From Sinonovacula constricta (lineage: Eukaryota > Mollusca > Bivalvia > Cardiida > Solecurtidae), in contig CM017565.1 in assembly GCA_007844125.1 (NCBI GenBank), positions 11,280,450-11,344,449 on the forward strand: DNA of 64,000 nucleotides, written 5' to 3'. Under the pieces are notes generated by a model that did no database searches, was not told where the DNA came from, and saw only the letters and a list, made by a program, of their open reading frames with translations. A program made the position numbers and the translations under genes. The first letter of the stretch is position 1. Every line of letters begins with the position of its first letter. Positions 49,733-60,128 of this stretch are shown in pieces.

Positions 49733-49933
49733 CTCAAGGCCAAACTTGTAGAAGAAATAGTTTAGCAGATATTTGCCACACTCCAGAAGCCCTTTGTCTG
49801 CGTCCTTGCGGGTCACCTCTGGGAAGATAATGCCTGTCTTGGGGCGTGTGACACCTGGGGTATTGAAGAACTGGAACTGGTGTAGGTGGACCACTCGCTG
49901 TAGCACTATGATCAGCAGGATGCCCACATAGTT
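49733..49933 (-). CDS. Piezo: Piezo exon e9 (blade, NYFFYKFGLE motif)
   Basis: This exon is 201 nt (67 codons) and phase 0 at both ends. It begins NYVGILLIIVLQRVVHLHQF and ends DKGLLECGKYLLNYFFYKF plus GLE. The end matches the Piezo signature 'LLSCLKYFINFFFYKFGLE' almost residue for residue. The acceptor is TTCCCCAG and the donor GAG|GTAAGG. Confidence 0.97.
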
Positions 49934-50084
49934 CTGGGGAAATACATGACAAATGCATCAAACTGAGTTCTCAAGTTCAACAAATCAGGCCTAACGAAAC
50001 TATCTAAGAAAGCTATTGGTGATTAACAGAAACAAGTCCTGCAACTGAAAATCAACAAATGAATTGATTAACAAACAAGAAATT

Positions 50085-50270
50085 TCATTTATGCCCCCAA
50101 AATGTGATGACCCTAAATATGACTTTGACCTTGAGGCTGCACTTGCAATGTGATGCACAACACAACTCCTAGTGTAAGTTTGAAAGATGGTGAAGTTGAA
50201 TTGAAATGCTGTAAGTTATGTCTGGGAAGTGGATATTGGATGGACAAACATAAAGATGGACAGTGCAAAC
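50085..50270. repeat. diverged interspersed repeat (gaccttga type)
   Basis: It contains 'tttatgcccccaaaatgtga', 'gactttgaccttgaggctgc' and an end rich in 'ggatggacaaac...gatggacag', which resembles the molluscan-type repeat family noted at 13190 in its gaccttga core. It is weaker and older than that copy. Confidence 0.4.
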
Positions 50271-50869
50271 ATAAATAAGAGCCTTGATGTAACGCAAAAA
50301 CTAATTTTCAGCAAATTAACATGAAGTAAAACACTGACCTTTGAGTTCAGGTCTTGTATAATACACTTAATATTCTCATGGCAAACACTCATTCCAATGG
50401 TCAAGAACAGCAATCTCTTATCAAATATGGTTGCCCACACATACAAAATGGCAATATGTTGATTTCATTGCACTACACCACAAAAGCTATTGGTCATGTA
50501 GCAATATGGTAATACAGCACATAATATTGCCTTAAAGGTTGTTTCAGACTGTTTGTAACTGCAATGGGTAGTAACACAGATAACGGAATGATGATGAGAT
50601 CATATGACCATAAAAATAAATGGTCACATGGTTAAGTTTACTCCTTTGGGTTAAAAATGTCTAACTATGCTGCATAGGCAAAGACAGGTATCCCCAGTTG
50701 TGAAAGTGATTAAGCTGGTAGGCTACACTTTTCATATCATGGACATCAATGAACTACACTTCACAGGACCTTTGCAGATTAACTTATTGGGTTGTTTGAG
50801 GAAAAAAGTTTTTCATTCCAAACTTTCAGACTCCACCTTTTAATTATAGCCAATCATTCAGCCGCGGGC

Positions 50870-51255
50870 GCCCCTAGACAACTTTACTTCACACAATAAA
50901 ACAGACAGCAAACCTGGAGTATTCTTCTATCTACTATGAGACCTAATGTCTGATGGCCCAACTCGTTTGTTTATTGGGTTTATCGTCACACCAACAGTAT
51001 TTTATCTGGAGACGGTGTCCACTTGAGGCAGATATAGTGCTGCCTTCACAGTGTATAGCATGCAATTAACACCTGGCATAGTACCACACCCAGACACATT
51101 ATCATGTCACCGGGCCAACCAGTCGTAGAACTACCCTTATATTTGCTCGAGAGTTAGCAAGGGAGCTTTACGACTACCATTTTTAATGACTTTGGTATGT
51201 TGTGGCCTGGGATCGAAGCCTCCCGTAGTTAGAGCCAACACTCTACCTCAAAAGG
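50870..51255 (-). mobile_element. tRNA-derived SINE-like element
   Basis: On the minus strand the region begins GAGGTAGAGTGTTGGCTCTA, followed by ACTACGGGAGGCTTCGATCC. This combines a GGTAGAGTG A-box-like start with a B-box-like GCTTCGATCC, as in tRNA-derived SINEs. The body includes 'gtttattgggtttatcgtca' on the plus strand. CpG content is higher than in the intron. The poly-A tail and target duplication were not resolved. Confidence 0.5.
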
Positions 51256-51308
51256 GACCATCATGCATAATTATATTATACAGGTAACATAGAACACATG
51301 CTCCTTAC

Positions 51309-51404
51309 TGTGAGATACTGGGAGATATGGGAATCCTTCTTCAGTCCCACCCACACTGCATTGTCAATGGTGTCATTGAATGGTGGGATAAACGATATGT
51401 TGCC
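51309..51404 (-). CDS. Piezo: Piezo exon e8 (blade loop)
   Basis: This exon is 96 nt (32 codons) and is phase 0 at both ends, so skipping it would keep frame. It encodes GNISFIPPFNDTIDNAVWVG and then LKKDSHISQYLT. It corresponds to the Piezo1 'DPANWFGVRKG...IQNHLQ' region, with 'AVWVGLKKD' as the matching core. NIS and NDT are possible sequons. The acceptor is TTTCCAG and the donor ACA|GTAAGG. Confidence 0.93.
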
Positions 51405-51578
51405 CTGGAAATATACATACACAGTAAAGTGTTACTAGACATTTTTTTTTCCAGAAATATAACATTACAGCATATAACAATAAAAGAACATAAACACTTC
51501 AAATAATTATGTTTATAAACACATTTATATATATATAAGAACAGATTTAGCAATGCATATACTTAGAGTTATACATAC

Positions 51579-51758
51579 AGTACAGTTGGATAGCCAGTGG
51601 TTGTTGTATTTCTCTATGAGGCCAAGCTGGAATATCATCTTGGAAAGTAGAACCAGGGCTGTCCAGAACTGGGCGATGTGTGCCAGCAGGGTCTGACAGC
51701 CAGTCAGGGGCATGAACACTGATAGCAGGATCACATACACGGCACTGATAACTGATAC
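51579..51758 (-). CDS. Piezo: Piezo exon e7 (blade; its 5' end is copied into a tandem array)
   Basis: This exon is 180 nt (60 codons) and is phase 0 at both ends. It encodes VSVISAVYVILLSVFMPLTG, then CQTLLAHIAQFWTALVLLSK and MIFQLGLIEKYNNHWLSNCT. Piezo1 has the equivalent EVSVMNLLLVVLWAFALP...SCLSTVWTCIIIVCKMLYQL...SSNCT. The acceptor is CCACACAG and the donor T|GTATGT. The first 54 nt of this exon plus the last 19 nt of the preceding intron form the unit of the 73-bp array immediately upstream at 51759-53425. Confidence 0.95.
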
Positions 51759-53425
51759 CTGTGTGGTAGATAATCAACAGGAGCATGAACATTGATAGCA
51801 GGATCACTTACACTGCCCTGATACCTGTGTGGTAAATAATCAACAGGGGCATGAACACTGCACTGATCACTGAAACCTGTGTGATATATAATCAACAGGG
51901 ACATGTACACTGATAGCAGGATCACATACACTGCACTGATCACTGATACCTGTGTGGTATATAATCAACAGGGACATGAACACTGATAGCAGGATCACAT
52001 ACACTGCTCTGATCACTGATACCTGTGTGGTATATAATCAACAGGGACATGAACACTGATAGCAGGATCACATATACTGCTCTGATCACTGATACCTGTG
52101 TGGTATATAATCAACAGGGACATGTACACTGATAGCAGGATCACATACACTGCTCTGATCACTGATACCTGTGTGGTATATAATCAACAGGGACATGAAC
52201 ACTGATAGCAGGATCACATACACTGCTCTGATCACTGATACCTGTGTGGTATATAATCAACAGGGACATGTACACTGATAGCAGGATCACATACACAGCA
52301 CTGATCACTGATACCTGTGTGGTATATAATCAACAGGGACATGTACACTGATAGCAGGATCACATACACAGCACTGATCACTGATACCTGTGTGGTATAT
52401 AATCAACAGGGACATGTACACTGATAGCAGGATCACATACACTGCATTGATCACTGATACCTGTGTGGTATATAATCAACAGGGACATGTACACTGATAG
52501 CAGGATCACATACACAGCACTGATCACTGATACCTGTGTGGTAGATAATCAACAGGGGCATGTACACTGATAGCAGGATCACATACACAGCACTGATCAC
52601 TGATATCTGCGTGGTATATAATCAACAGGGGCATGTACACTGATAGCAGGATCACATACACTGCTCTGATCACTGATACCTGTGTGGTATATAATCAACA
52701 GGGACATGAACACTGATAGCAGGATCACATACACTGCATTGATCACTGATACCTGTGTGGTATATAACCAACAGGGACATAAACACTGACAGCAGGATCA
52801 CATACACTGCACTGATCACTGATACCTGTGTGGTATATAATCAACAGGGACATGAACACTGATAGCAGGATCACATACACTGCTCTGATCACTGATACCT
52901 GTGTGGTATATAACCAACAGGGACATGTACACTGATAGCAGGATCACATACACTGCTCTGAACACTGATACCTGTGTGGTATATAATCAACAGGGACATG
53001 TACACTGATAGCAGGATCACATACACTGCTCTGATCACTGATACCTGTGTGGTATATAATCAACAGGGACTTGTACACTGATAGCAGGATCACATACACT
53101 GCTCTGATCACTGATACCTGTGTGGTATATAATCAACAGGGACATGTACACTGATAGCAGGATCACATACACTGCTCTGATCACTGATACCTGTGTGGTA
53201 TATAACCAACAGGGACATGTACACTGATAGCAGGATCACATACACTGCTCTGATCACTGATACCTGTGTGGTGTATAATCAACAGGAACATGAACACTGA
53301 TAGCAGGTTCAATGATAGCAGGATCACTGATACCTGTGTGGTAAAAAATCAACAGGGACATGGACACTGATAGCAGGATCACATACACTGCACTGACCAC
53401 TGATACCTGTGTGGTATATAATCTA
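51759..53425 (-). repeat. 73-bp array made of the e7 acceptor junction, about 22 copies
   Basis: In the minus sense each unit is 19 nt of intron end (TTGATTATATACCACACAG) followed by 54 nt equal to the first 54 nt of e7 (GTATCAGTGATCAGTGCAGT, GTATGTGATCCTGCTATCAG, TGTTCATGTCCCTG). The real e7 has the same 54 nt with a few differences and then continues into unique coding sequence. The array sits directly upstream of the true acceptor, with the copies next to it partly truncated (51759-51900). Each unit therefore holds a complete AG|GT acceptor and exon start but no donor. Confidence 0.95.
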
Positions 53426-53538
53426 AACTATTAAATAAACAGAGTAGCATTTGTTGTCCTTCCCATAGTTCTCCCTTAAATTATAAAATGTCAGTACTCT
53501 TTTAGATCATCCCAACATAACAATTATAATTAATAACA

Positions 53539-55022
53539 CAGGGCTGGAAAAATACGCTAGCCCGACGTCCCGGACTAGTCAACATGTAGTTTCGGGCTAC
53601 TGACCATTGGTCATTTAATTAGTCCCGGACTAGTCATTAAATAGACGGCCGGACAAGTGACAATACACAGCGGTACCTAATTAGCGATGCAAGCTATCGC
53701 CTGGGGCGTTTAATCAACACCACGTAATGGTTTTGCATAGACAATTCAAACGCATCCCAAAACAGCCAATCACGACGCGCGATACATCAACGCTTAACAT
53801 GATCGGCCAATCAATGTGTAGGTGACAAATAACGGCATTAATACTGCATATTGAAGTACATGTGATAAGTGATAATTGATTCGCGAACTTTTTAAACTCG
53901 GCACGCGAAGAGTAAAGGAATTAGAGCCAGGTAAGTCTCAGTTTGATGATCTTTACTTTCATTGTCATATCTGAATACAATAGCCCAATTAAACAATACT
54001 CGATGCCAATTAAGGTGGGTATAAGGTATATCTTGGTACGAGATTGAAGATGATTTTAATTTTAATCCATCGTCAAGTCTGTGCACAATGCAGTAGTAAA
54101 ATATGCAGCCATGTCACTCTTGAAATATTTTACATTTGGAAACACGAACTCTTACACTTTAAATGAAAATCAACAATCAAAGTCACAAACTGGCGGAAGT
54201 AAACGGCGACTTGAAAAATGCCCAAACACTCCAACGAAAATTAAGTCTGCAAAACTTGACAGCAAAACAATGTCAAAGGATCAGAAATACGAGGACAAGC
54301 GAGAGAGAAAAATTTTTGATAAGTGGCTTGCTGATTTTCCATGGCTTTTGTATAAAGAAGAGGAAGACTTGATGTTCTGTAGGATTTGTTCAAAGTATCC
54401 GAAGTTAGCTACATCTGCCAAGTTTCCCAATACCATCCATGTGTTTGTGACTGGTTCAAACAACTTCAGAATAGAATCAATTCGCTCCCACGAGAATAGT
54501 GACCTTCACAAGAAATATGCTATCCAGTACCTACATGACCAGGATGATGTGTTGATGGGTCAGGACAGATTCAGTTGTTAAAAAAGCAAAACTTTCATGC
54601 CTTACCATGATGTAATGTCAATATACTGTAAATATGTTATGGAGACAAAGTAGTTGTATAAGTGAGTAACAATAAAGTGTACAAGTGTATTGGCCCAACA
54701 TTTGCGTGTCAGGGTCAGGATGATTAAAATTTGACATTGTTACAAAAACAATGTACACGTAATGTATTTTCTTTATAAAATCAGGACATTGCAAGAGCTA
54801 TTTAATCAGTTGTAACTTATTTATTCTTTACTTTTGTGTTAGATTATATGCTGTTTTACAGACAAAAATAAAACAAAAACTTGTTTATATCTTGTTTGTT
54901 AGTTATATATATGACAAATTAGTGTCCATTTATTGAAAATGATGCACATTTTCGGACAAGTCATCTTTGTCCTGGTTACTAGTCCGGGACTAGTCATGAA
55001 AAAGAAATTTTTTCCAGCCCTG
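53539..55022 (+). mobile_element. hAT-like TIR element, 1.48 kb
   Basis: The termini are CAGGGCTGGAAAAAT on the left and, as reverse complement of the right end, CAGGGCTGGAAAAAATTTC. The flanks are TAATAACA (53531-53538) and TAACAACA (55023-55030), 7 of 8 identical, i.e. an 8-bp target duplication as made by hAT elements. Subterminal 'gtcccggactagtc' and 'agtccgggactagtc' motifs are repeated at both ends. It carries one intact small gene on the plus strand but no transposase catalytic region. It lies in the e6-e7 intron, antisense to Piezo. Confidence 0.8.
54111..54581 (+). CDS. TTF-type zinc-finger protein carried by the hAT-like element
   Basis: This is an open frame of 156 codons ending TAA. 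I prefer the ATG at 54111 (MSLLKYFTFGNTNSYTLNEN), which follows a CAG acceptor-like site; a donor-like CAG|GTAAGT at about 53930 suggests a 5' UTR intron. An upstream in-frame ATG exists at 54081. A lysine/serine-rich N-terminus (SGGSKRRLEKC-like) is followed by FDKWLADFPWLLYKEEEDLM, then FCRIC, and later RSHENSDLHKKY. C-x2-C with W upstream and H-x5-H downstream matches the TTF/BED-like zinc finger at the N-terminus of ZNF862-like proteins and hAT transposases. The RNase-H and dimerisation parts are absent, so this is a DNA-binding-only protein or a truncated transposase. AATAAA signals lie at about 54671 and 54866. Confidence 0.65.
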   Translation: MSLLKYFTFGNTNSYTLNENQQSKSQTGGSKRRLEKCPNTPTKIKSAKLDSKTMSKDQKYEDKRERKIFDKWLADFPWLLYKEEEDLMFCRICSKYPKLATSAKFPNTIHVFVTGSNNFRIESIRSHENSDLHKKYAIQYLHDQDDVLMGQDRFSC

Positions 55023-55377
55023 TAACAACACTTCAGTTTTTATTAAGAGTTAATAGATGTATTGTTAAACAAAGACATTCAGATTATCTGTCCTAGTCTG
55101 TGGGTATGCAAACAGTATTCAGAATATGCCTTAGATGTCTTAATGTACATGTACGTCTACTATAAATTCAAAGTGGATGAGAATCTCCGAGAGTTGTCTG
55201 GCTAGAAGCAGATAAATCATAAACTAACTGACGAGTATTTATCAATTATACTTAGCAATTATAAATTGCAGCTAGCTGTATTAGATTGAAAATGTTATGC
55301 TTGTTTTGAAATGTAACTAATGGTACCTGATGTTTATTAATAATAAAATATAAAACAAAAACACAAATCCTACCTAC

Positions 55378-55529
55378 CTCATGGACACAGACCATGATGA
55401 TAACGAAGGCCACAACCTTGAAGACATGAATCTCTCCAATTCTCCATAGATACCGTGAAACAACGGCCCAGGTGGTGCTAGCAAGCGCCCATACTAAACG
55501 GAACATCTTGCTGAACCTTTTCTTGAATG
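55378..55529 (-). CDS. Piezo: Piezo exon e6 (blade)
   Basis: This exon is 152 nt (2 + 50 codons). It encodes FKKRFSKMFRLVWALASTTW, then AVVSRYLWRIGEIHVFKVVA and FVIIMVCVHE. The family pattern here is 'RRLLELHVFK.VA.Y..WVAL.E'. The acceptor is GTTTTTAG and the donor GAG|GTAGGT. It exits at phase 0, joining directly to the VSVIS start of e7 as in vertebrate KEVSVMN. Confidence 0.95.
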
Positions 55530-55789
55530 CTAAAAACAATGCACCATGAAAAACAAATGAATGAGTGTACAGCTGTCTATAAACACATGTAGTATTAAAC
55601 GATGATGGATTCCATATATCAGAAAATTTAACTATGTTTAATTTTATTTTTAACCAGCAAGTAATGAACTATTGAAATTCATAGTCATTATTATTTAAAC
55701 ATATCAAACACAATGTTTTATTTGGTAACATGTAAAATGGTTCAGCTAATTTTTTCATCAATAACAATAATTTACTATATAATACATAC

Positions 55790-55884
55790 GTTTCTTCTGT
55801 CCCTTCTCCTTGGGGCATTCCGAGGTGGTCGCTGTGTCGTCAGTATTGGGGTCGGTCACATTTGGTGTGGGCAGCTCACCATTC
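55790..55884 (-). CDS. Piezo: Piezo exon e5 (intracellular linker)
   Basis: This exon is 95 nt (1 + 31 codons + 1). It encodes NGELPTPNVTDPNTDDTATT and then SECPKEKGQKK. It is a hydrophilic, low-complexity stretch rich in T, D, N and K, as expected for the variable cytosolic linker that follows HRPFM in Piezo proteins. The acceptor is GTTGCAG and the donor C|GTATGT. Identification rests on frame continuity with e4 and e6 rather than on similarity. Confidence 0.85.
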
Positions 55885-56205
55885 CTGCAACAAACATTTC
55901 AGTTAATTGGTCACAGATAACTATTTATGTAGAATGTTAGGTTTTTCTCAAATGCTAGCAGCCATTGCCAGTCTTAGAAATGTCTCTTTTGTAATGATGC
56001 CATCTATAAATAATGAAAAACATCCATAGGTCTAACTCACTATTCGAATGAACAGCGAATATTATTAAACAACAATGTAGGTATCACTAATATTCCATAA
56101 TCTCTCAACAACATAAACATATTTATACTATCTGGATAACAACATCTACAATGGTTTCTTAAGCAGCAGCTACTGCCCTTGGCTCCCACAGAAGCTGTTA
56201 CTTAC
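55885..56205 (-). other. Piezo intron e4-e5
   Basis: Intron sequence with nothing recognised. Confidence 0.85.
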
Positions 56206-56352
56206 TTGTATCTGTCAAGGTCACTGATAAGCATGAAAGGCCTGTGGAAGTAGTGAACCTGTATGATGATGAAGATCAGGAAGCTGGTGGGAGTGAGCAG
56301 CTTCACAAACAGCGTGGTCGTGTCAAATGTCTGCAGGCCGATATCCGCAAGA
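56206..56352 (-). CDS. Piezo: Piezo exon e4 (blade)
   Basis: This exon is 147 nt (1 + 48 codons + 2). It encodes LADIGLQTFDTTTLFVKLLT, then PTSFLIFIIIQVHYFHRPFM and LISDLDRY. The run 'QVHYFHRPFM' is a Piezo signature at the cytosolic end of a blade helix. The acceptor is TTATCAG|T and the donor AA|GTAAGT. Its exit phase of 2 is completed by e5 to give a lysine codon. Confidence 0.95.
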
Positions 56353-56978
56353 CTGATAAGGAAACAAGGGAACATAGGTTCAACATATTTTAAAAAGGAC
56401 ATGAGTTTAAATCTCCTGACAACATTCGGCTCAGAAGTTTGTAAGTTTTGAGCTCAAGATTACTGGTTTCTTTTGGTAACGATAATGAGTCTGACCAATC
56501 TGTTGCTAGAGAATGTCATTCAGAGGGTTTCCTGTTACTTTTAAACCCTAACCAATCTAATAATTTGGGCTGCATACAACTTGTTTTAGAGCCATACAAC
56601 TTGTAAAAATATATTAAATTTTTTTATTGAAAATAAGTCTATAAAACTCAATTAATAATAAATTAAATTAATATTCATGCCATTTTCCTTTGTTAACTGA
56701 CCAAAGAAAGGAAAATAAATAAGAAATTAAAGTCAGATCTTAAATCTTGATTTCCCCTGATAATTGTTGATACTTTAATAATTGAATTTTTGTTAATAAT
56801 ATCGCAACTGATGCCAAGTTTAATTTGGAACCTTTTACTGCAAAAACTATAAAAATTCTATTATTCATATTTGTACTGATTTTTCAACATGGATCATTCT
56901 ATACATCAATTAAATAAAATATATGCAGTTTTATAGATATTTCTGTTGGATTTGGTTGTCAATGATGGCTGTACTAAC
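56353..56978 (-). other. Piezo intron e3-e4
   Basis: AT-rich intron sequence with nothing recognised. Confidence 0.85.
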
Positions 56979-57127
56979 GTATCTGAGGACAGCCCAGTTG
57001 TGTTGAGCCACATGTTGGAGACGACCTCAAACTGGAAGGTGTAGAGGGCTATCAGGACAATCATGGAGTATACGATGATCACCCACCAGTATACAAACAT
57101 TGTCAACCGCCAGAATACATAGGAATA
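56979..57127 (-). CDS. Piezo: Piezo exon e3 (blade)
   Basis: This exon is 149 nt and enters at phase 0 (TTTTCAG|TAT). It encodes YSYVFWRLTMFVYWWVIIVY and then SMIVLIALYTFQFEVVSNMW, ending LNTTGLSSD plus two bases. The family pattern is FWR...WWLVV.YT.LVLIA.YT.QF...W.N.TG. NTT is a possible N-glycosylation sequon in a loop. The donor AC|GTTAGT is non-consensus but is the only one that keeps frame with e4. Confidence 0.95.
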
Positions 57128-57469
57128 CTGAAAATTACAAAATATATGGTATCACATATCATTAGCAAAACATACTTAAACTGAGGCATAACCATTTATA
57201 TAAATACCTATAAACACTGTCTTTACATGTACAAAAAGTATAAATACACATTTTAGCCATTCAATAGCTTCAGTGTCATGGAGATACCAGAAGTAACTAT
57301 TTAGAACTGGGTCTGATATGTTTATGTGAAAACGCATTACTTTTTCTGGTTGCAAAGTTCAGCATTTTTAAGTAACAGAAATAATGTATTTGGAACATCT
57401 AACCAACAAGCTAAACACAAGAAAACTGATCTGTGCTTTTTCATGTGAAGAAATGTTGTCGTGACCTAC
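57128..57469 (-). other. Piezo intron e2-e3
   Basis: Intron sequence with nothing recognised. Confidence 0.85.
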
Positions 57470-57609
57470 CTGGAAGGAGAGGACAAAGAGGAGGAAAAGG
57501 ATCATATAGATGATTCTGTAGACGACCACTTCCTGGATGGAGATGACCAGTAGCATGGTGGTGCAGACAAAGATCCAGTACTTACACAGGAGGCACCAGG
57601 CATATTGTC
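57470..57609 (-). CDS. Piezo: Piezo exon e2 (blade transmembrane helices)
   Basis: This exon is 140 nt (2 + 46 codons) with acceptor TTACAG and donor CAG|GTAGGT. It encodes QYAWCLLCKYWIFVCTTMLL, followed by VISIQ and VVYRIIYMILFLLFVLSFQ. That makes two hydrophobic helices closely matching the family pattern KYWIYVCAG...LVVYKIVYMFLFLL. It enters in phase with the single base left by e1 and exits at phase 0. The upstream intron of about 4.4 kb contains a foldback element. Confidence 0.95.
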
Positions 57610-59062
57610 CTGTAACATATCACATACATAGCTCAGTTGAGGATGGCACTAGGAGAGTTGGCGACTGTTAAACTATAACAGTTAAACAGTTCATTGTGGC
57701 TTTGGCAGAAACACACTTGTTTTTACTGCCTTAAAGGTATAGTTAAATAATGTAGGAACAATTATGAAAGCTATACATTGGACAATTAGAGCCTGTTCTA
57801 CCATAGGTAAAAGTAACTTACTGCTTGTTGTCTTGTATTAGTAAAACATGAAATTATCATAAGCATACAATGTCTTAATGTAAGTACATACTTTGTTTAC
57901 TGATAAATACTTATATTATTTTCCAAGTGTTATTATTATTATCCCTATTATTATCTCATTACTGTAATCAATATCACTAATCTATACAAGACGTATATAA
58001 ACATGAGGTACTTTTCATCATCAAGCCACAACAAACACAATATACCATCAAGCCAACATTTCAAGTCCACAGTAACATATAATACATATACAAGAGATAC
58101 TCAAATGACTTTCAGCAAGACTTGAATAAGGCAGTACAACATATAAACTTACTGTCTGAGTTTGATTACAACTTATTATTAATTAGCACTTATTTAAACA
58201 TTTTACTTGAAGCATAAACAGAGAGAATAATAGACAAACATCAGATTAGAATTACAGACAATAGATGTTGTTATGTATAAACAACTAACTTTTTTTGTTG
58301 TTGCTGCCAGAACATGTAAAATGGTCATTTGTTCTCAATGAAATACATATATCACTCTTTACTTACAATGCATTTAACTATCTATGTAAGACAAAAGATA
58401 ATAAATAAGATGTATTTATTGTTGGTATTGAGCAACAAGTACATATAACACTCTGACCAGCCGGAAGTTGTTGTCTATGAGGTCAGATTCAACTTTTATC
58501 TTAACCACGGCTTATACTTCACCTCCACCGAACAAAACGCATGCAGTATATACGGTACATGTCATTGTTAGAGTGATTAGTACGGTCTTGTGTACACACA
58601 ATCCATGAATTATAAACTGTATAAATAGGGTACTGGCAGTGGTTAATAGTTGTAATAAAAGTGTTACACTTATTATAGAAGGATACAATGTTTTTTCATA
58701 TCAAACTGGGTTACAATTATAATTATATGAAAATAAATGCCAAAGATTATATAAAATAAATAGAAATCAAATTAAAAAAAATACCTCCAAAATTCAAAAC
58801 ATTTTAATAATGTGAATACCAAACTCCATAAAAATGCTGGCAGCAATACTACCCAAGGCAATTAACTACATATGTGCGTACAAGCCTCAACTATTGTAAC
58901 ATCTCAGATCTGTATATGTGGATGTTTCTTATGTACTAATACTGAAGTATAGTAACTAACAGCAAGGCATACAAGCAACTAATCAAGCATGTATATGGAA
59001 GCGGATATCCGCCAATATTCTTATTACTACTTCTAACTTTCAATACTCGGGTTTGTCATTTC
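57610..59062 (-). other. Piezo intron e1-e2, right of e2
   Basis: AT-rich unique intron sequence with no gene recognised. Confidence 0.75.
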
Positions 59063-59699
59063 AAATGTCAATTTGTAAATTGCAACACAGCACATGCTAA
59101 ATATCGCTATCTAATTACATCCTTACTTTTATATGTCACATGAAAATGTCCACATTTCAACATTGCATTTGAACAATTTCACATTTCCCGCATATACAAT
59201 TTACAAGTTACAAATCGAGGGGCGAAAATCACTATGGCATTTTACATTTCTAGAATCTAATTTACAAGTAACTAATCTCGAGGCTACTGTAAAATGTACA
59301 TCGCATAGCACCAGTTCAACATTAGGACACAAGGGGGCGCTTCTAACTCGGGAATGTCCATCTATAAATAGAATGTATGGCTCGAACTTGTCCGCATTCG
59401 CGTGTACTTTTAAGTTGTGAGTTTCTAACCGACAGAATCAGACACATGTATTTTTTATCTGTGCTATACAATTTTAGGGATATTATTCTGTACTTAAATG
59501 GTGATCATGATATGACTACATATATATAGTCCTATGTTTGTGATTATAGAAGATCAAGTGATAATTCAGTGTTAGTGGCACATTAAGAAAAATGCGTGAT
59601 ACATGCATTTATAATCATTTGTGACTTGTACTGTAGACATGCACCAATAAAAGTTGGTCCATATTTACACGTCTCTACCTTTTCCTCTAACTGTATGAT

Positions 59700-59912
59700 T
59701 CAGTTCAAATGTTGTTCGTATATTTTTATCTCTCAGGTCTGACCCCTTTCAACCTCTATGGCCCCACCCTCTTTCATTTAACTACATATATCCTGATTTA
59801 ACCGAAGTGATTCGAGCTGGCAAAATTCCTTTGATGTTACACAATATTGAGTTCGAACCCAAGACCTCCTTCGTAATCAGGTTCTTTACCACCTGCTGGC
59901 CTACCTGGGCAG
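59700..59912 (-). mobile_element. tRNA-derived SINE-like unit 1
   Basis: The minus strand reads GTAGGCCAGCAGGTGGTAAA, GAACCTGATTACGAAGGAGG, TCTTGGGTTCGAACTC, with A-box-like GGTGGTAAAGAAC and a clean B box GGTTCGAAC. It is inside the foldback element spacer. The 3' end is uncertain. Confidence 0.5.
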
Positions 59913-59934
59913 AAAGCTTTCAACCATCATTATT

Positions 59935-60128
59935 TTTAGCCAGGTATCAACCGGATAGAACCAGCAGTACCTAGCACGTTCCTGCTCCACATGGTGTTCT
60001 GATGAATTAATTCTGAAGTCACTAAAAAGGCTGGAAAATCCAATTACCGAGAGCAGGGGTCGAATCCAGGACCTCCTGCTTTTTAGGTAGGAGCTCTAGC
60101 AACTGAGCTACATGGGTACCTGCCTCTG
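59935..60128 (-). mobile_element. tRNA-derived SINE-like unit 2
   Basis: The minus strand reads GTACCCATGTAGCTCAGTTG, CTAGAGCTCCTACCTAAAAA, GCAGGAGGTCCTGGATTCGA, CCCCTGCTC. The A box (TAGCTCAGTTGCTAGAG) and B box (GGATTCGACCC) are close to tRNA consensus. The anticodon arm cannot fold as a normal 7-nt loop and the acceptor ends do not pair, so it is a SINE head or tRNA pseudogene, not a working tRNA. Confidence 0.55.

Noticed and set aside
59133..59420. 95-codon plus-strand frame
   Set aside because: It lies in the arm of the foldback element, and its composition matches reiterated AT-rich motifs. No similarity was recognised.
60053..60126. tRNA gene on the minus strand
   Set aside because: A and B boxes are good, but the anticodon arm and acceptor stem do not fold properly, and SINE-like sequence follows.
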